64,000 bases of DNA from Neorhizobium huautlense. Lineage in GTDB: Bacteria > Pseudomonadota > Alphaproteobacteria > Rhizobiales > Rhizobiaceae. The notes beneath the pieces were generated by a model. It saw only the letters and a list, made by a program, of their open reading frames with translations. It was not told the origin of the DNA and did no database searches. The position numbers and the translations under genes were made by a program. Numbering within the stretch: the first letter of the stretch is position 1; every line of letters begins with the position of its first letter. Location of the stretch: assembly GCF_030811685.1 (NCBI RefSeq), contig NZ_JAUSRF010000007.1, positions 1-64,000 of the forward strand, read 5' to 3'. Positions 1-8,648 of the stretch are shown piece after piece.

Positions 1-66
1 ACTATTACCCTCATTCACAAACGCAACGACACGCTCACGCAACTCCATCGGATGCGGTTTGCCCAT
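1..66 (-). mobile_element. IS630-family transposase, N-terminal fragment (runs off the left edge)
   Basis: Reading from the ATG at 66 toward the edge gives 22 residues beginning MGKPHPMELRERVVAF, the start typical of IS630-type transposases, which have an N-terminal helix-turn-helix and a DDE catalytic domain. Only the first residues are inside the window, so neither intactness nor the catalytic residues can be judged. An AGGAGAAG-like ribosome site lies just upstream. I could not identify a terminal inverted repeat with confidence between 67 and about 200. Confidence 0.7.
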
Positions 67-264
67 GGCGCTTCTCCTTCCATGGGCAAAGTGAATCACA
101 GATCAAGCAAAACCGTAATCCCGAATCCTGTTAGATGCGACACGCTTTAGGAATAATTACGAGCTACGCGGGGGACGCGGGGTGGGAAAGCCGTCAGTAC
201 CGAAAGGTGCTGGCGGTTTTCTCGTTTTCAGGGAGGAGAGTTTTCCGGCTGGAACGATATCGCC

Positions 265-417
265 TCATTGTCCATATTTCTTCAGCATCAAATCTGCAAA
301 CTCAGTCCGGTCGACATAACGCGGCTCACCGCTTCTCACACCATCGCTGAGAGCTTCACGCAGCTTTGCGTATTTAGCCTGATCCTCGTCCTTGAGAGGT
401 GGCTTGATCTCAGCCAT
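265..417 (-). CDS. Small acidic/basic protein coupled to a ParD-like antitoxin
   Basis: This 50-residue frame starts MAEIKPPLKDEDQAKYAKLR and ends in KKYGQ. Its ATG overlaps the last 8 bases of the upstream ParD-like gene, which points to translational coupling. It sits where a ParE toxin (about 95 residues) would be expected but is half that length and does not show the ParE pattern. I do not recognise the family. It could be a small partner of the antitoxin, or the remains of a replaced toxin. The coding assignment rests on the overlap and the lack of any other frame here. Confidence 0.5.
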   Translation of the reverse strand: MAEIKPPLKDEDQAKYAKLREALSDGVRSGEPRYVDRTEFADLMLKKYGQ

Positions 418-661
418 TCTTGGCCCGCGAAGCACGGAAGGAAGCCATCAGCGCTTCACGATCAAAGAGGTTGCCGGGGCCGTTATTCTCGCTTTCGATC
501 AGCAATTCGCGCAACCGCTCGATCTTCATCTGCTCGTCTTCGAGCATTCGAAGGCCAGCCTCAATGACATCATCGGCAGTTTCGCAACGCCCGCTTTCCA
601 GTTCGCGCGCAACAAAGCTTGCGGCGTGTTCACCGATCGTCACTTGCACAGGCTTGTTCAT
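410..661 (-). CDS. parD: ParD-family antitoxin
   Basis: This 83-residue protein has the ParD/CopG ribbon-helix-helix layout: a short beta strand (residues 4-9, VQVTIG), then two helices (ARELESGRCETADDVIEAGLRMLEDE, residues 18-43) and a charged, flexible C-terminus that would wrap a toxin. ParD antitoxins bind and neutralise ParE toxins, which target gyrase, and repress their own promoter. The length fits the family. What follows is not a recognisable parE but a 50-codon frame overlapping the stop, so the toxin partner is uncertain. Confidence 0.8.
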   Translation of the reverse strand: MNKPVQVTIGEHAASFVARELESGRCETADDVIEAGLRMLEDEQMKIERLRELLIESENNGPGNLFDREALMASFRASRAKNG

Positions 662-713
662 GACGGCTCCGGGGCGGATGGAGGCAGTAACTTAACACGG
701 CACGGAAGCCTTG

Positions 714-1028
714 TCAGGCGGCGGCGACAGCAAGCTGAATGCCGGAACTCTGCTGGAGCTTATGGATGACGGCAAACAGATTGTCGGCACGCGGATTACC
801 CTTGGGTCCAAACATCCGCATCAGGCTTTTCGCCGGCACTCCAACTTCCTGCGCCAGCGCTTCAAAACCGACAGTCGCATTTATGAAATCACGCAGAACG
901 CTCTTGCCTGTCTCGACATCCCCTTCAAGCAGGACCGAAATGGCATCGGACAACAAGGCAGCGCGGAATGCCGGATCGCTGTCCAGCCGCGCTTTTACCG
1001 TTTGCTTGAACTCGCGGGTCAATGCCAT
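714..1028 (-). CDS. Addiction-module antidote protein, HigA-like (HTH)
   Basis: About 104 residues starting MALTREFKQTVKARL. The pattern (TREFKQT, then a helix-turn-helix around LAQEVGVPAKSLMRMFGPKGNP) is that of the antidote partner of Gp49/RelE-like HigB toxins. The start at 1028 is preferred over an upstream in-frame start at 1088 because it follows the toxin stop by one base and an AAAGGA ribosome site precedes it. It is expected to bind the toxin and repress the operon. The adjoining toxin is frameshifted, so this may be an orphan antitoxin. Confidence 0.8.
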   Translation of the reverse strand: MALTREFKQTVKARLDSDPAFRAALLSDAISVLLEGDVETGKSVLRDFINATVGFEALAQEVGVPAKSLMRMFGPKGNPRADNLFAVIHKLQQSSGIQLAVAAA

Positions 1029-1029
1029 G

Positions 1030-1349
1030 TCAGCGTCCTTTCCGGAATTTGTAATCCCGCCAATAGGTCTGGGCCGTAGCGATATCATCCTGCTGCCGCT
1101 GCTTGGTTCCGCCGATCAGAAGAATGACAAGCTGTTCGCCATCGCGGCCGAAGTAGAGCCGGTAACCCGGCCCGAAATCGATACGATATTCGAAGACGCC
1201 CGAGCCCACCGATTTCACATTGGAAAGATTTCCCTGTCCATGCGTGCCAGAGCTATGGTCACTTTCGAAGCAGCATGGAAATCGATCCGTTCGAACCAGC
1301 GCCCAAACGGACTTTTACCGCTATCATCCAGATACTCGGCAATCTTCAT
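1030..1349 (-). pseudogene. HigB/RelE-like toxin gene with a one-base frameshift
   Basis: From the ATG at 1349 the frame reads MKIAEYLDDSGKSPFGRWFE and continues to ...ALARMDR, then hits a stop near 1216. In the next frame the family sequence resumes at once as GNLSNVKSVGSGVFEYR and runs through the conserved FGPGYRLYFG and LLIGGTKQRQ blocks to a stop at 1030. The join lies at a short G run (1231-1234 on the plus strand reads TCCC); one extra G there would restore a full-length toxin of about 106 residues. This is either a real inactivating deletion or a sequencing error. Programmed frameshifting is less likely. Confidence 0.8.
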
Positions 1350-1401
1350 GAGACGATGGTAACACTTGCGTCACCATCATCCAAGAGATTTAAAACCCGC
1401 C

Positions 1402-3555
1402 TTACCCCGAAATCTTCGAGAAATCCGCAACCGTGCCGGTCGCCTCTCGGATGGCCTTGAGCAGAGCCAGACGGTTGGCGCGGATGGCGTTGTCTTCGTC
1501 GTTGACCAGAACATCCTCGAAGAATTTATCGACCGGCGCACGCAACTTGGAGAGCGCTTCCATGGCGGCGATAAAGTCCTCCTTGGCGACGGCTTCCGAA
1601 GCTTCCTTCGAGGCAGCGGTGATGGCCGCCCAGAGCGCTTTTTCGGCGTCGAGCGTCAGCAGCGTTTCCGAAACGCTTGTCGCAACCACGGTGCCCTTCT
1701 TTTCTTCTGCGGCAAGCAGCTGCGTGGCGCGCTTGGTGCCGGCCAGCAGGTTTTTGCCGTCTTCCGATGAGACGAAGGCGGTCAGCGCTTCGGCGCGGCG
1801 GGCGACCAGCAGAAGATCGTCGGCCTCGGGCGTCAGCACGGCATCGATGATGTCGTGGCGCGCGCCCATATCACGCAGATAGACTTTCAGGCGGTCGTGG
1901 AAGAAGGAGAGGAGATCGGCATCCTTGACGACGGAAAGCAGCGGCAGCCTTACCTTCCGCTCCAGAATGATGCGCACCACGCCCAGCGCCGCGCGGCGCA
2001 GCGCATACGGATCCTTCGAGCCCGTCGGCTTTTCGTCGATGGCCCAGAAACCGGTCAGCGTGTCCAGCTTGTCGGCGAGCGCAACCGTCAGGCCCACTTT
2101 GTCTTCCGGCAGACGGTCGGAGGGGCCGTTGGGCTTCCAGTGGTCTTCGATGGCAGCGGCAACGGAGGCATCCTCGCCCTGAAGCAGCGCGTAACGGCGG
2201 CCCATCAGGCCCTGAAGCTCGGGGAATTCGCCCACCGCTTCGGTGCGCAGGTCCGCTTTTGCCAGCACCACTGCGCGATCCACCAGAGCGGCATCGGCAC
2301 CGGTAATCGCGGCAAGCTGTTTTGCCAGCGCGCGGATGCGGTCGACGCGCTCACCCTGGCTACCGAGCTTGGCATGGAAGGTGACGTTCAGCGCATCGAG
2401 TTTTGCCATGCGCTGGTCGAGCGGCTTTTTGAGGTCCAGACCGAATTTTTCCGCCGATGCCTTGAGTGTCTCGAGATCCGGCAGGTCGCCCTGGTCGCGG
2501 GTCCAGAAATGCTTGGCATCGGACAGGCGTGCGCGAACAACCTTGCCATTGCCGTGCATGATTTCCTTGCCGCCATCCTTGGCGTCGATGTTGGAAATCA
2601 GGATGAAACGGTTCGAAAGGCCTTCTTCGGCACCCTGCGGACGGGTGACAAAACATTTCTGGTTGGTCTTGATGGTCAGGCGGATGATTTCCGCCGGGAT
2701 CTGCAGGTAATCCTCCTCGAACGTGCCCATCAGCACATGCGGCCATTCGACAAGGCCCGACACTTCTTCCAGCAGACCTTCGTCTTCGACCAGTTCCAGG
2801 CCGTTGGCGAAAGCGATGTCACGGGCGTCGTGCAGGATCATGTCCTTGCGGCGATCCGCATCCAGCATGACTTTTGCCTTTTCCAGGCTCGAGACGTAAT
2901 CATCGAAGCGACGCACGGTGATGGCATCAGGCGCGTGGAAACGATGGCCGTAGGTGACATTGCCGGCGACGATACCGTCGATCTCGAACGGGATGATTTG
3001 CGTTTCGTCATGTTCGGGGCCGAACAGGCAGACGATCGACTGCAGCGGACGTACCCAGCGCAGGCTTTCCGAACCCTTGCCGTCGATGCCGCCATAGACC
3101 ATGCCCTTCGGCATGGAGGCGAAACCCGAACGCATCGACTTCGGCCAGGGGAAGGTGCGGATGATGCCGGGCATCACGTCCGAAATGATCTCTTCCGCGG
3201 CACGGCCGGGTTTCGAGACCACGGCGACATAGAAATCGCCCTTTTTCGGGTCGGACACGACCTGCGCCTCGGACACATCGGAAAGACCCGCCTTGCGCAG
3301 AAAACCGGCGACCGCCTGTTCGGGTGCCTTGGTCGAGGGGCCCTTGATCTCTTCGCGCTGATCGGCGGAGCGGGCGGTGAGGCCTCTTATATCCAGCGTC
3401 AGGCGGCGCGGCGTCCAGTATTCGCGCGCACCCTCGTAAGTGAGGCCTGCATCCACCAGCGCGTCGGTGACGAGCTTTTTCAGGTCTCCCGCCGCCTTGC
3501 GCTGCATGCGGGCAGGAATTTCCTCGGAGCGAAGTTCAAGCAGGAGATCGGGCAT
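1402..3555 (-). CDS. glyS: Glycine-tRNA ligase, beta subunit
   Basis: This 717-residue protein begins [18 protein letters not shown], the signature start of bacterial GlyS, and is of normal family length. With the alpha subunit it forms the alpha2-beta2 enzyme that charges tRNA-Gly in the cytoplasm; the beta subunit supplies tRNA binding and the C-terminal anticodon-binding domain (ending [20 protein letters not shown]). The start at 3555 was chosen over one three codons upstream because it gives the conserved N-terminus. Its partner glyQ is on the same strand but about 5.4 kb upstream, with other genes in between. Confidence 0.97.
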   Translation of the reverse strand: MPDLLLELRSEEIPARMQRKAAGDLKKLVTDALVDAGLTYEGAREYWTPRRLTLDIRGLTARSADQREEIKGPSTKAPEQAVAGFLRKAGLSDVSEAQVVSDPKKGDFYVAVVSKPGRAAEEIISDVMPGIIRTFPWPKSMRSGFASMPKGMVYGGIDGKGSESLRWVRPLQSIVCLFGPEHDETQIIPFEIDGIVAGNVTYGHRFHAPDAITVRRFDDYVSSLEKAKVMLDADRRKDMILHDARDIAFANGLELVEDEGLLEEVSGLVEWPHVLMGTFEEDYLQIPAEIIRLTIKTNQKCFVTRPQGAEEGLSNRFILISNIDAKDGGKEIMHGNGKVVRARLSDAKHFWTRDQGDLPDLETLKASAEKFGLDLKKPLDQRMAKLDALNVTFHAKLGSQGERVDRIRALAKQLAAITGADAALVDRAVVLAKADLRTEAVGEFPELQGLMGRRYALLQGEDASVAAAIEDHWKPNGPSDRLPEDKVGLTVALADKLDTLTGFWAIDEKPTGSKDPYALRRAALGVVRIILERKVRLPLLSVVKDADLLSFFHDRLKVYLRDMGARHDIIDAVLTPEADDLLLVARRAEALTAFVSSEDGKNLLAGTKRATQLLAAEEKKGTVVATSVSETLLTLDAEKALWAAITAASKEASEAVAKEDFIAAMEALSKLRAPVDKFFEDVLVNDEDNAIRANRLALLKAIREATGTVADFSKISG

Positions 3556-3682
3556 AGAATTCAACTTTTATGTGAATTTCACGGGAAAGATGGCTGTGCT
3601 GGCTCTAGCAAGCCGGGGGACAAAAGTCACCACTTGGATTGGGGAAAGACGCGTGTCGCAAACCGAATGCGCAACGCGCCTA

Positions 3683-3979
3683 TCAGGCCGCATCAATGAC
3701 CGGGATCGCTTCCAGTTCTTCCCGCTTTTCCACCTCTGCGATTTTCAGATCATAACTGACCTGCAGGTTCATCCAGAATTGCGGGGTGGTATCGAAATAA
3801 CGCGCCAGACGAAGCGCCGTATCGATCGTCACCGGAGACTGTTCTGCAACCAGCCTTTCAATGCGGGTGCGTGGAACATGGAGCTTGCGGGCAAGCGCGC
3901 CAGCACTCAAGCCGAGCTCATCCAGATACTCCGTTTTCAAAATTTCGCCGGGATGAACCGGAGGAAGCAGGCTTTTCAT
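3683..3979 (-). CDS. higA: HigA-family antitoxin (XRE type)
   Basis: This 98-residue protein has the HigA hallmark HPGEILKTEYLDELGLS near the N-terminus followed by an XRE helix-turn-helix (ALARKLHVPRTRIERLVAE) and the conserved DTALRLARYFDTTPQFWMNLQ block. HigA antitoxins neutralise HigB and repress the operon. The gene starts 12 bases after the toxin gene, in the usual toxin-first order of higBA modules. Length is normal for the family. Confidence 0.93.
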   Translation of the reverse strand: MKSLLPPVHPGEILKTEYLDELGLSAGALARKLHVPRTRIERLVAEQSPVTIDTALRLARYFDTTPQFWMNLQVSYDLKIAEVEKREELEAIPVIDAA

Positions 3980-3991
3980 TTCTCTTGCCCT

Positions 3992-4273
3992 TTAGTGATA
4001 ATCGATGATCTCGACATTTTCCGCGCCTGCTTGCGTCCATAAAAAACAGACCCGCCACTGGTCGTTGATGCGGATCGAATGCTGGCCTTTACGATCTCCC
4101 TTCAAGGCTTCCAGACGGTTACCTGGTGGAGAGCGCAAATCTCGAAGTTCAACAGCGTTTTCGATCATCGTCAGCTTGACCACCGCCCGCCGGGCCAGAT
4201 CAGCTGGAAAACCTTTAGGGGCATGCCCTTTGGCGATCTCTTGCGTCATGGCATTGGCATAGGATCGTATCAT
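3992..4273 (-). CDS. higB: HigB/GraT-family mRNA endonuclease toxin
   Basis: This 93-residue toxin shows the family motifs KLTMIENAVELRDLRSPPGNRLEALKGDRKGQHSIRIN followed by DQWRVCFLW, in line with ribosome-dependent mRNA cleaving RelE-fold toxins. It is followed at 12 bases by its HigA antitoxin. An operator-like palindrome (4291-4309) lies 18 bases upstream of the start, where autoregulation is expected. Nothing suggests inactivation. Confidence 0.92.
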   Translation of the reverse strand: MIRSYANAMTQEIAKGHAPKGFPADLARRAVVKLTMIENAVELRDLRSPPGNRLEALKGDRKGQHSIRINDQWRVCFLWTQAGAENVEIIDYH

Positions 4274-4290
4274 CTGTGCCGCCCCAAAAA

Positions 4291-4309
4291 TGTATCACTT
4301 CACGATACA
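4291..4309. promoter_or_regulatory. Palindromic operator candidate upstream of higB
   Basis: TGTATC, 7 bases, GATACA: perfect 6-base half-sites placed just upstream of the higB start. Position and symmetry fit a HigA binding site. A very similar palindrome precedes the second higB-type toxin at 8324-8339. Confidence 0.6.
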
Positions 4310-4320
4310 AAAATCAATTC

Positions 4321-6273
4321 TCACCAGCCGCCACCACCGCCGCCGCCGCCTCCGCCACCGGAAAAACCGCCGCCTCCCGAAAATCCGCCGCCACCGCCGG
4401 AACTGGTTTTGGGCGCCGGAATGGTGGAGGAAATGGTCGAGGCCATGGAGGACGAGAAGTTGCTGACACGGCCGGAGAAATCCCCCATGGAGCCGCCGTG
4501 GTACCAACCCGGACTGTAGGAGAAAGCAGCACCTGCAGCAGCACCAGCACCGGCGGCCGCGAGCCAGTTTTCAAATGCCTGGGACCACGGTTTTTCCACG
4601 CCGAGCGCCACCGCATAAGGCAGCAGTTTCTCAAAATGCTGTGGCGACATGGTTGGGGCGCCGGCCATGTTCATGCGGTCCTTTTCGGCGACCGTGAGAT
4701 AAAGGCGCAGACCTTCGATACCGTCCATGAGTTTCTGGCCGAGCGGGGTCGGCGCGCCCATCAGGAAAAAGAACACGAGGTTGATCAGGACAATGGCAGC
4801 GATCGCCACGGGTGCACCGATATCGCCGCCATGCAGCAACTCGCCCAGCAAGTGCATGACACCCGATCCCGCGATCAGCACCAGCACGGAAAAACTGACG
4901 ATGGCGAGAACGATGATGGAATAAATGCGCTGACCAAGCGCCGCTTGACGGCGCAGCCCCTTGCCGATCAGGCGGACGAAGGAATAGCTCATGAATGCCG
5001 CGATCCAGATGGGCATTCCCACTGCGGCGAACCCGTCGATCGACAAGCCGCCATAGATAAAAAGCGGCACCAGAACCGCGAGGCTGAGCGCGATGCCGGC
5101 CAGAACATGGCCCATATTGGTGACGTAATATCTGCCGCGATGTTCGCGCTCGATGGCGGCGCGGAAACGGCTGCCGAGGAGCTGTACCAATGGGCCATTG
5201 GCCTTGCTGATGGTGAATTTTTGCCCCGGCTTGCCGATATCGGAAAGGATCGCCTTCTGGCCCGACGGCAGATCTGCTGGCGCCGGTTTTTCCGTGCGGC
5301 GGATGACGATATCGCTGTCGAAATCATCAAGCTCGACATAACCGCCGACCGCCAGATGCAGAAGCGTTGCGGAAAAAGCCGTCCAGCCGGCACCGGAAAA
5401 GCCCTTGTTTTCCACGTAATTGACCAGCGCCGGAGACAGGCCCTCCGGTGCATCCCAGCGCGGCACGACCACGCCTTTTTCGGGGTCGCGGCCAACGCGG
5501 CTCCATGCCCACCAGTAATAGAGGCCGACGATCGCGACAGCGATGGCACCGATAAACCAGCCGGCATGATCGCGCACGAACAGCCAGAAATTTTCCGAGG
5601 CGGTCGGTTCGGGAATGCCGCCCTTGGGCAAACCGACCAGCACCGTCAGGTTCTCCCCGGCGGCAAAAGGACGCGTGGTTTCGAAAAAGGCGGTGTTACC
5701 GTTTACCCGCACGCGGGCATCCTTGCCTTCCGCGCCATAACCGCCAGTGAAATAGTCGGTGGCGATGGGGGCGGTCGATCCGGGCAGATGCACGGCGGCC
5801 GACACCTTTCGGATCGGGAACTTCCAGCCGGTGCCGTTGACGTTCCAGTAGACCTCATCCTGATCGTCATAACGCAGGATCCAGCGATCGGTGCGATAAC
5901 GGATCGTATAAGTATAGACGCCGGGCGACAGGCGGGTGTTTTCATTGCCGGCATAGATGCGGATGCCGCCGGAAATGTTTTCCGTATGCGAGGATTCCGG
6001 CCGGCCGTCGCGCATGACCGAGAGGAGCTCGAAACCAGCGGTGATCAACCGGCCCGACTGGGCGCGGGCCCGCAGTGGAAAATCGCGAAAAATGCCGCGG
6101 CGGATATCAAACCCCTCGGCATTGACCCGGATGGTTTCCGTGACCGTGAAGGCACCATCCGGCTCCACCACCACATCGGAATGGTAGGTAAGGATTTCCT
6201 CGCGCGCCAAAACCGCGAGTGGCAAGGCCAGCAACAGGAGAAGAGCAAGACCAAAGGCGGAAATCCGTCGCAT
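4321..6273 (-). CDS. DUF2207 membrane protein with glycine-rich tail
   Basis: This 650-residue protein starts MRRISAFGLALLLLLALP with a clear signal peptide (cleavage likely near residue 23). A long extracytoplasmic DUF2207-type domain (EEILTYHSDVVVEPDGAFTVTETI...) follows. Then come a membrane segment (GWFIGAIAVAIVGLYYWW), further membrane helices in the second half, and a C-terminal tail almost wholly of glycine with a few Ser/Phe, ending in Trp. The start at 6273 was chosen over an upstream one because it begins the signal sequence. DUF2207 proteins are often encoded near LemA, as here. The function is unknown; membrane or envelope maintenance is a guess. Confidence 0.88.
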   Translation of the reverse strand: MRRISAFGLALLLLLALPLAVLAREEILTYHSDVVVEPDGAFTVTETIRVNAEGFDIRRGIFRDFPLRARAQSGRLITAGFELLSVMRDGRPESSHTENISGGIRIYAGNENTRLSPGVYTYTIRYRTDRWILRYDDQDEVYWNVNGTGWKFPIRKVSAAVHLPGSTAPIATDYFTGGYGAEGKDARVRVNGNTAFFETTRPFAAGENLTVLVGLPKGGIPEPTASENFWLFVRDHAGWFIGAIAVAIVGLYYWWAWSRVGRDPEKGVVVPRWDAPEGLSPALVNYVENKGFSGAGWTAFSATLLHLAVGGYVELDDFDSDIVIRRTEKPAPADLPSGQKAILSDIGKPGQKFTISKANGPLVQLLGSRFRAAIEREHRGRYYVTNMGHVLAGIALSLAVLVPLFIYGGLSIDGFAAVGMPIWIAAFMSYSFVRLIGKGLRRQAALGQRIYSIIVLAIVSFSVLVLIAGSGVMHLLGELLHGGDIGAPVAIAAIVLINLVFFFLMGAPTPLGQKLMDGIEGLRLYLTVAEKDRMNMAGAPTMSPQHFEKLLPYAVALGVEKPWSQAFENWLAAAGAGAAAGAAFSYSPGWYHGGSMGDFSGRVSNFSSSMASTISSTIPAPKTSSGGGGGFSGGGGFSGGGGGGGGGGGW

Positions 6274-6298
6274 CAACACTCTTCTCCTGCTTCTGAAA

Positions 6299-7552
6299 TC
6301 AGTCCTCGATGGAAACGCCGAGCGAGGACAGGACATCCCAATATTCCGGGAAGGTTTTGCCCACGCAATCCGGATCCAGAATGGTGATACCGCCGATCTT
6401 CAAGCCTGCCAGCGCAAAGCTCATGGCGATGCGGTGATCGGCAAACGTGTCGATATCGGCCGGCAGCGTCTGACCGGCGAGTGACGGATCGGAGGCGACG
6501 ATGAGGTCGTCACCCTCTTCGGTGGCCAGCCCCTCGCGGATATTGTTCAGGCCCGTCGAGACGGCGCGGATACGGTCGCATTCCTTGACGCGCAGGTTGG
6601 CGATGCCGATAAAACGCACCGGCGTTTCGTTGAACGCGGCAAGAACGGCGATGGTCGGCACCGCATCCTGCATCTGCGAACCGTCGATTTCGGCCGGCAG
6701 GTTCGGAAACTGGCGGATGACATCGAAGGCCTTTGCGTCCGGCTGGGTAAAATCCTCGTTGGCGACGCCGAGATCGATTTTCCCTTGGGTCAGCACTTCG
6801 GCAGCCCAGAGATAGGTGGCGGCGGAGGCATCCGGCTCGACGACGAAATCGGTGGCCGTATAGCCCGTCGGTTCGATCACCCAGGAGGACGGCGTCGGCT
6901 GCGAGACCTTTGCACCGAAGGCGCGCATGGCCGCCAGCGTCAGGTCGATATAACCGCGCGCACCGATATCGGCACCGGCAAGCTCGATGGTGAAAGGTTC
7001 GGAACCGCAAGCGGCTGCCATCTGCAGGGCGGAGACATACTGGCTCGACAGGCCGGCATCGATGACGACCTTGTTGCTGGCAAATGTGCCGTTGGCATCG
7101 ATGGTGACCGGCGGGCAGCCGGTGGGGGCTTCGATGGAAACACCCAGCGATTTCAGCGCATCGACCAGCGGCTTGATCGGCCGCTTGTGCATATGCTCGT
7201 CGCCATCGACCACATAACGGCCATGGCCGAGCGCGAGCGCCGCAGTCAAGAAGCGAGTGGCGGTGCCGGCATTGCCGAGGAAAAGCGATGCTTCCGGCGC
7301 TTTCAGTTCGCCATTGCCGGTGACGACAAAGGTCGTCGCATCCGGCTCTTCGACCGTCACGCCCATGGCGCACAGGGCGTCCGCCATATAGCGCGTGTCA
7401 TCGCTTTTCAGCGCGCCGGTGAGCCGGCTAGTGCCCTTGGCGAGGCCGGCCAGCAGCAGCGCGCGGTTGGTGATCGATTTCGAGCCGGGCGGCACGGCAC
7501 GGCCGGAAAGCGGCGCCGGATGGGGGACGATGGTCAGCTTTTCCTTGGGCAT
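6299..7552 (-). CDS. aroA: 3-phosphoshikimate 1-carboxyvinyltransferase (EPSP synthase)
   Basis: This 417-residue enzyme of the shikimate pathway transfers the enolpyruvyl group of PEP to shikimate-3-phosphate. It has the N-terminal GSKSITNRALLLAGL loop (residues 23-37), the LGNAGTATRFL active-site motif (92-102) and the C-terminal DHRIAMSFALAG. The motif is of class I type but has Phe rather than Pro after the Arg at 100. It is clearly unlike the class II CP4-type enzyme known from some Agrobacterium. It lies between lemA and the DUF2207 gene, 25 bases upstream of the latter, so co-transcription is possible. Whether the genome has a second aroA cannot be seen here. Confidence 0.94.
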   Translation of the reverse strand: MPKEKLTIVPHPAPLSGRAVPPGSKSITNRALLLAGLAKGTSRLTGALKSDDTRYMADALCAMGVTVEEPDATTFVVTGNGELKAPEASLFLGNAGTATRFLTAALALGHGRYVVDGDEHMHKRPIKPLVDALKSLGVSIEAPTGCPPVTIDANGTFASNKVVIDAGLSSQYVSALQMAAACGSEPFTIELAGADIGARGYIDLTLAAMRAFGAKVSQPTPSSWVIEPTGYTATDFVVEPDASAATYLWAAEVLTQGKIDLGVANEDFTQPDAKAFDVIRQFPNLPAEIDGSQMQDAVPTIAVLAAFNETPVRFIGIANLRVKECDRIRAVSTGLNNIREGLATEEGDDLIVASDPSLAGQTLPADIDTFADHRIAMSFALAGLKIGGITILDPDCVGKTFPEYWDVLSSLGVSIED

Positions 7553-7671
7553 TGTTTTCGCATCTCTCGCCCAGCGGCCTTAGGTAGCGGCTGGGTTTTC
7601 AGGCCAGAATATCGTGTGGCAGCGTCATAGACCGTCGCCGCCAAAAGGGGAAGCACCGGGAAGGCGCACGA

Positions 7672-8223
7672 TCAGAACTTGACAGATGGGACCGCGCGAT
7701 CGGCTTCGTTGGTGATCTCGAAGAAAGGCTTCTTGGCAAACCCGAACTGGCCGGCCACGAGGTTGGACGGAAAGCTTTCGACCTTGACGTTCAGGTCACG
7801 CGCGGCACCATTGTAATAGCGCCGCGACATCTGGATTTCGCTTTCCAGCGTTTCCAGCGAGTTTTGCAGTTCGAGAAAATTCTGGTTGGCTTTCAGATCA
7901 GGATAGGCTTCGGCCAGCGCGAACAGCTTTCCGAGCGCCTGCGAGAGCATGCCCTCAGCCACCGCCCTGCCCTCGACATCACCCGTCGGCACCGCCTGCG
8001 CCCGGTTGCGCAGGGCTACGACCTCCTCGAAGGTCGATTTTTCGTGGGCGGCATAGCCTTTGACGGTTTCGATGAGATTGGGGATGAGATCGGCGCGACG
8101 CTTCAGCTGCACATCGATGCCCGACCACGCCTCCTCGGCCATCTGCCGGGATTTGACGAGGCCGTTATAGATCATGACGACGTAAAGCGCTGCGACGACG
8201 ATGATGCCGAGAATGATATACAT
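7672..8223 (-). CDS. lemA: LemA family protein
   Basis: This 183-residue protein has one N-terminal membrane helix (residues 1-20, MYIILGIIVVAALYVVMIYN) followed by the LemA core WSGIDVQLKRRADLIPNLIETVKGY and RYYNGAARDLN. It is expected to sit in the inner membrane with a helical cytoplasmic or periplasmic bundle. The biochemical role of LemA proteins is not settled. Proximity to a DUF2207 gene (4321-6273) is a recurring arrangement; here aroA lies between them. Confidence 0.94.
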   Translation of the reverse strand: MYIILGIIVVAALYVVMIYNGLVKSRQMAEEAWSGIDVQLKRRADLIPNLIETVKGYAAHEKSTFEEVVALRNRAQAVPTGDVEGRAVAEGMLSQALGKLFALAEAYPDLKANQNFLELQNSLETLESEIQMSRRYYNGAARDLNVKVESFPSNLVAGQFGFAKKPFFEITNEADRAVPSVKF

Positions 8224-8323
8224 GCGGAGATCCCCTGTTTCCGAGGTATATCTAATGCAATCCGCGCGTTATTGAAGAGCGAGGCTGCGGAAACATTGGG
8301 TGGCCAGGACCGATTGAAAATTC

Positions 8324-8339
8324 GTATCTAGTCGGATAC
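8324..8339. promoter_or_regulatory. Palindromic operator candidate upstream of a HigB-type toxin
   Basis: GTATC, 6 bases, GATAC, ending 7 bases before the toxin ATG at 8347. It is probably where the antitoxin represses the module. The half-sites match those at 4291-4309. Confidence 0.55.
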
Positions 8340-8346
8340 AATCATC

Positions 8347-8646
8347 ATGTATCGCTTCGAGAGAACATCACAGTTCAACGACTGGCTGAGGTCGCTGAAA
8401 GACAGGACCGGAAAGCTACTGATCCTTGATCGTCTTACCTCGGCCGAACAGGGGCATTTCGGCGATCGTGAGCCAGTTGGCGGCGGCGTGTTTGAAATGC
8501 GCATCCATTACGGGCCAGGTTACCGGGTCTACTACACGCGCCGCGGCCAGACCGTTTACCTGCTGCTGATCGGCGGCGACAAATCAACGCAGAAACGCGA
8601 TATTCGGCGAGCGATCGACATGGCCGCCACAATCGGGAAAGAGTAG
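8347..8646 (+). CDS. RelE/HigB-like addiction-module toxin (Gp49 type)
   Basis: This 99-residue toxin has the family layout: an N-terminal FNDWLRSLKDRTGK helix region and the conserved HFGDREPVGGGVFEMRIHYGPGYRVYYTRRG followed by LLLIGGDKSTQKRDI. It belongs to the same group as the frameshifted gene at 1030-1349 and appears intact. The antidote gene starts 2 bases after its stop, so the two are translationally linked. It is expected to act on translating mRNA. Confidence 0.9.
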   Translation: MYRFERTSQFNDWLRSLKDRTGKLLILDRLTSAEQGHFGDREPVGGGVFEMRIHYGPGYRVYYTRRGQTVYLLLIGGDKSTQKRDIRRAIDMAATIGKE

Positions 8647-8648
8647 TC

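Noticed and set aside
1855..3699. Long plus-strand open frame (614 codons) opposite glyS
   Set aside because: It mirrors the high-GC third positions of glyS on the other strand. The glyS reading has the family motifs; this frame has none.
4276..6387. Plus-strand open frame of 703 codons opposite the DUF2207 gene
   Set aside because: Shadow frame of a high-GC gene, with no ribosome site and no motif, and the minus-strand gene has a signal peptide and membrane helices.
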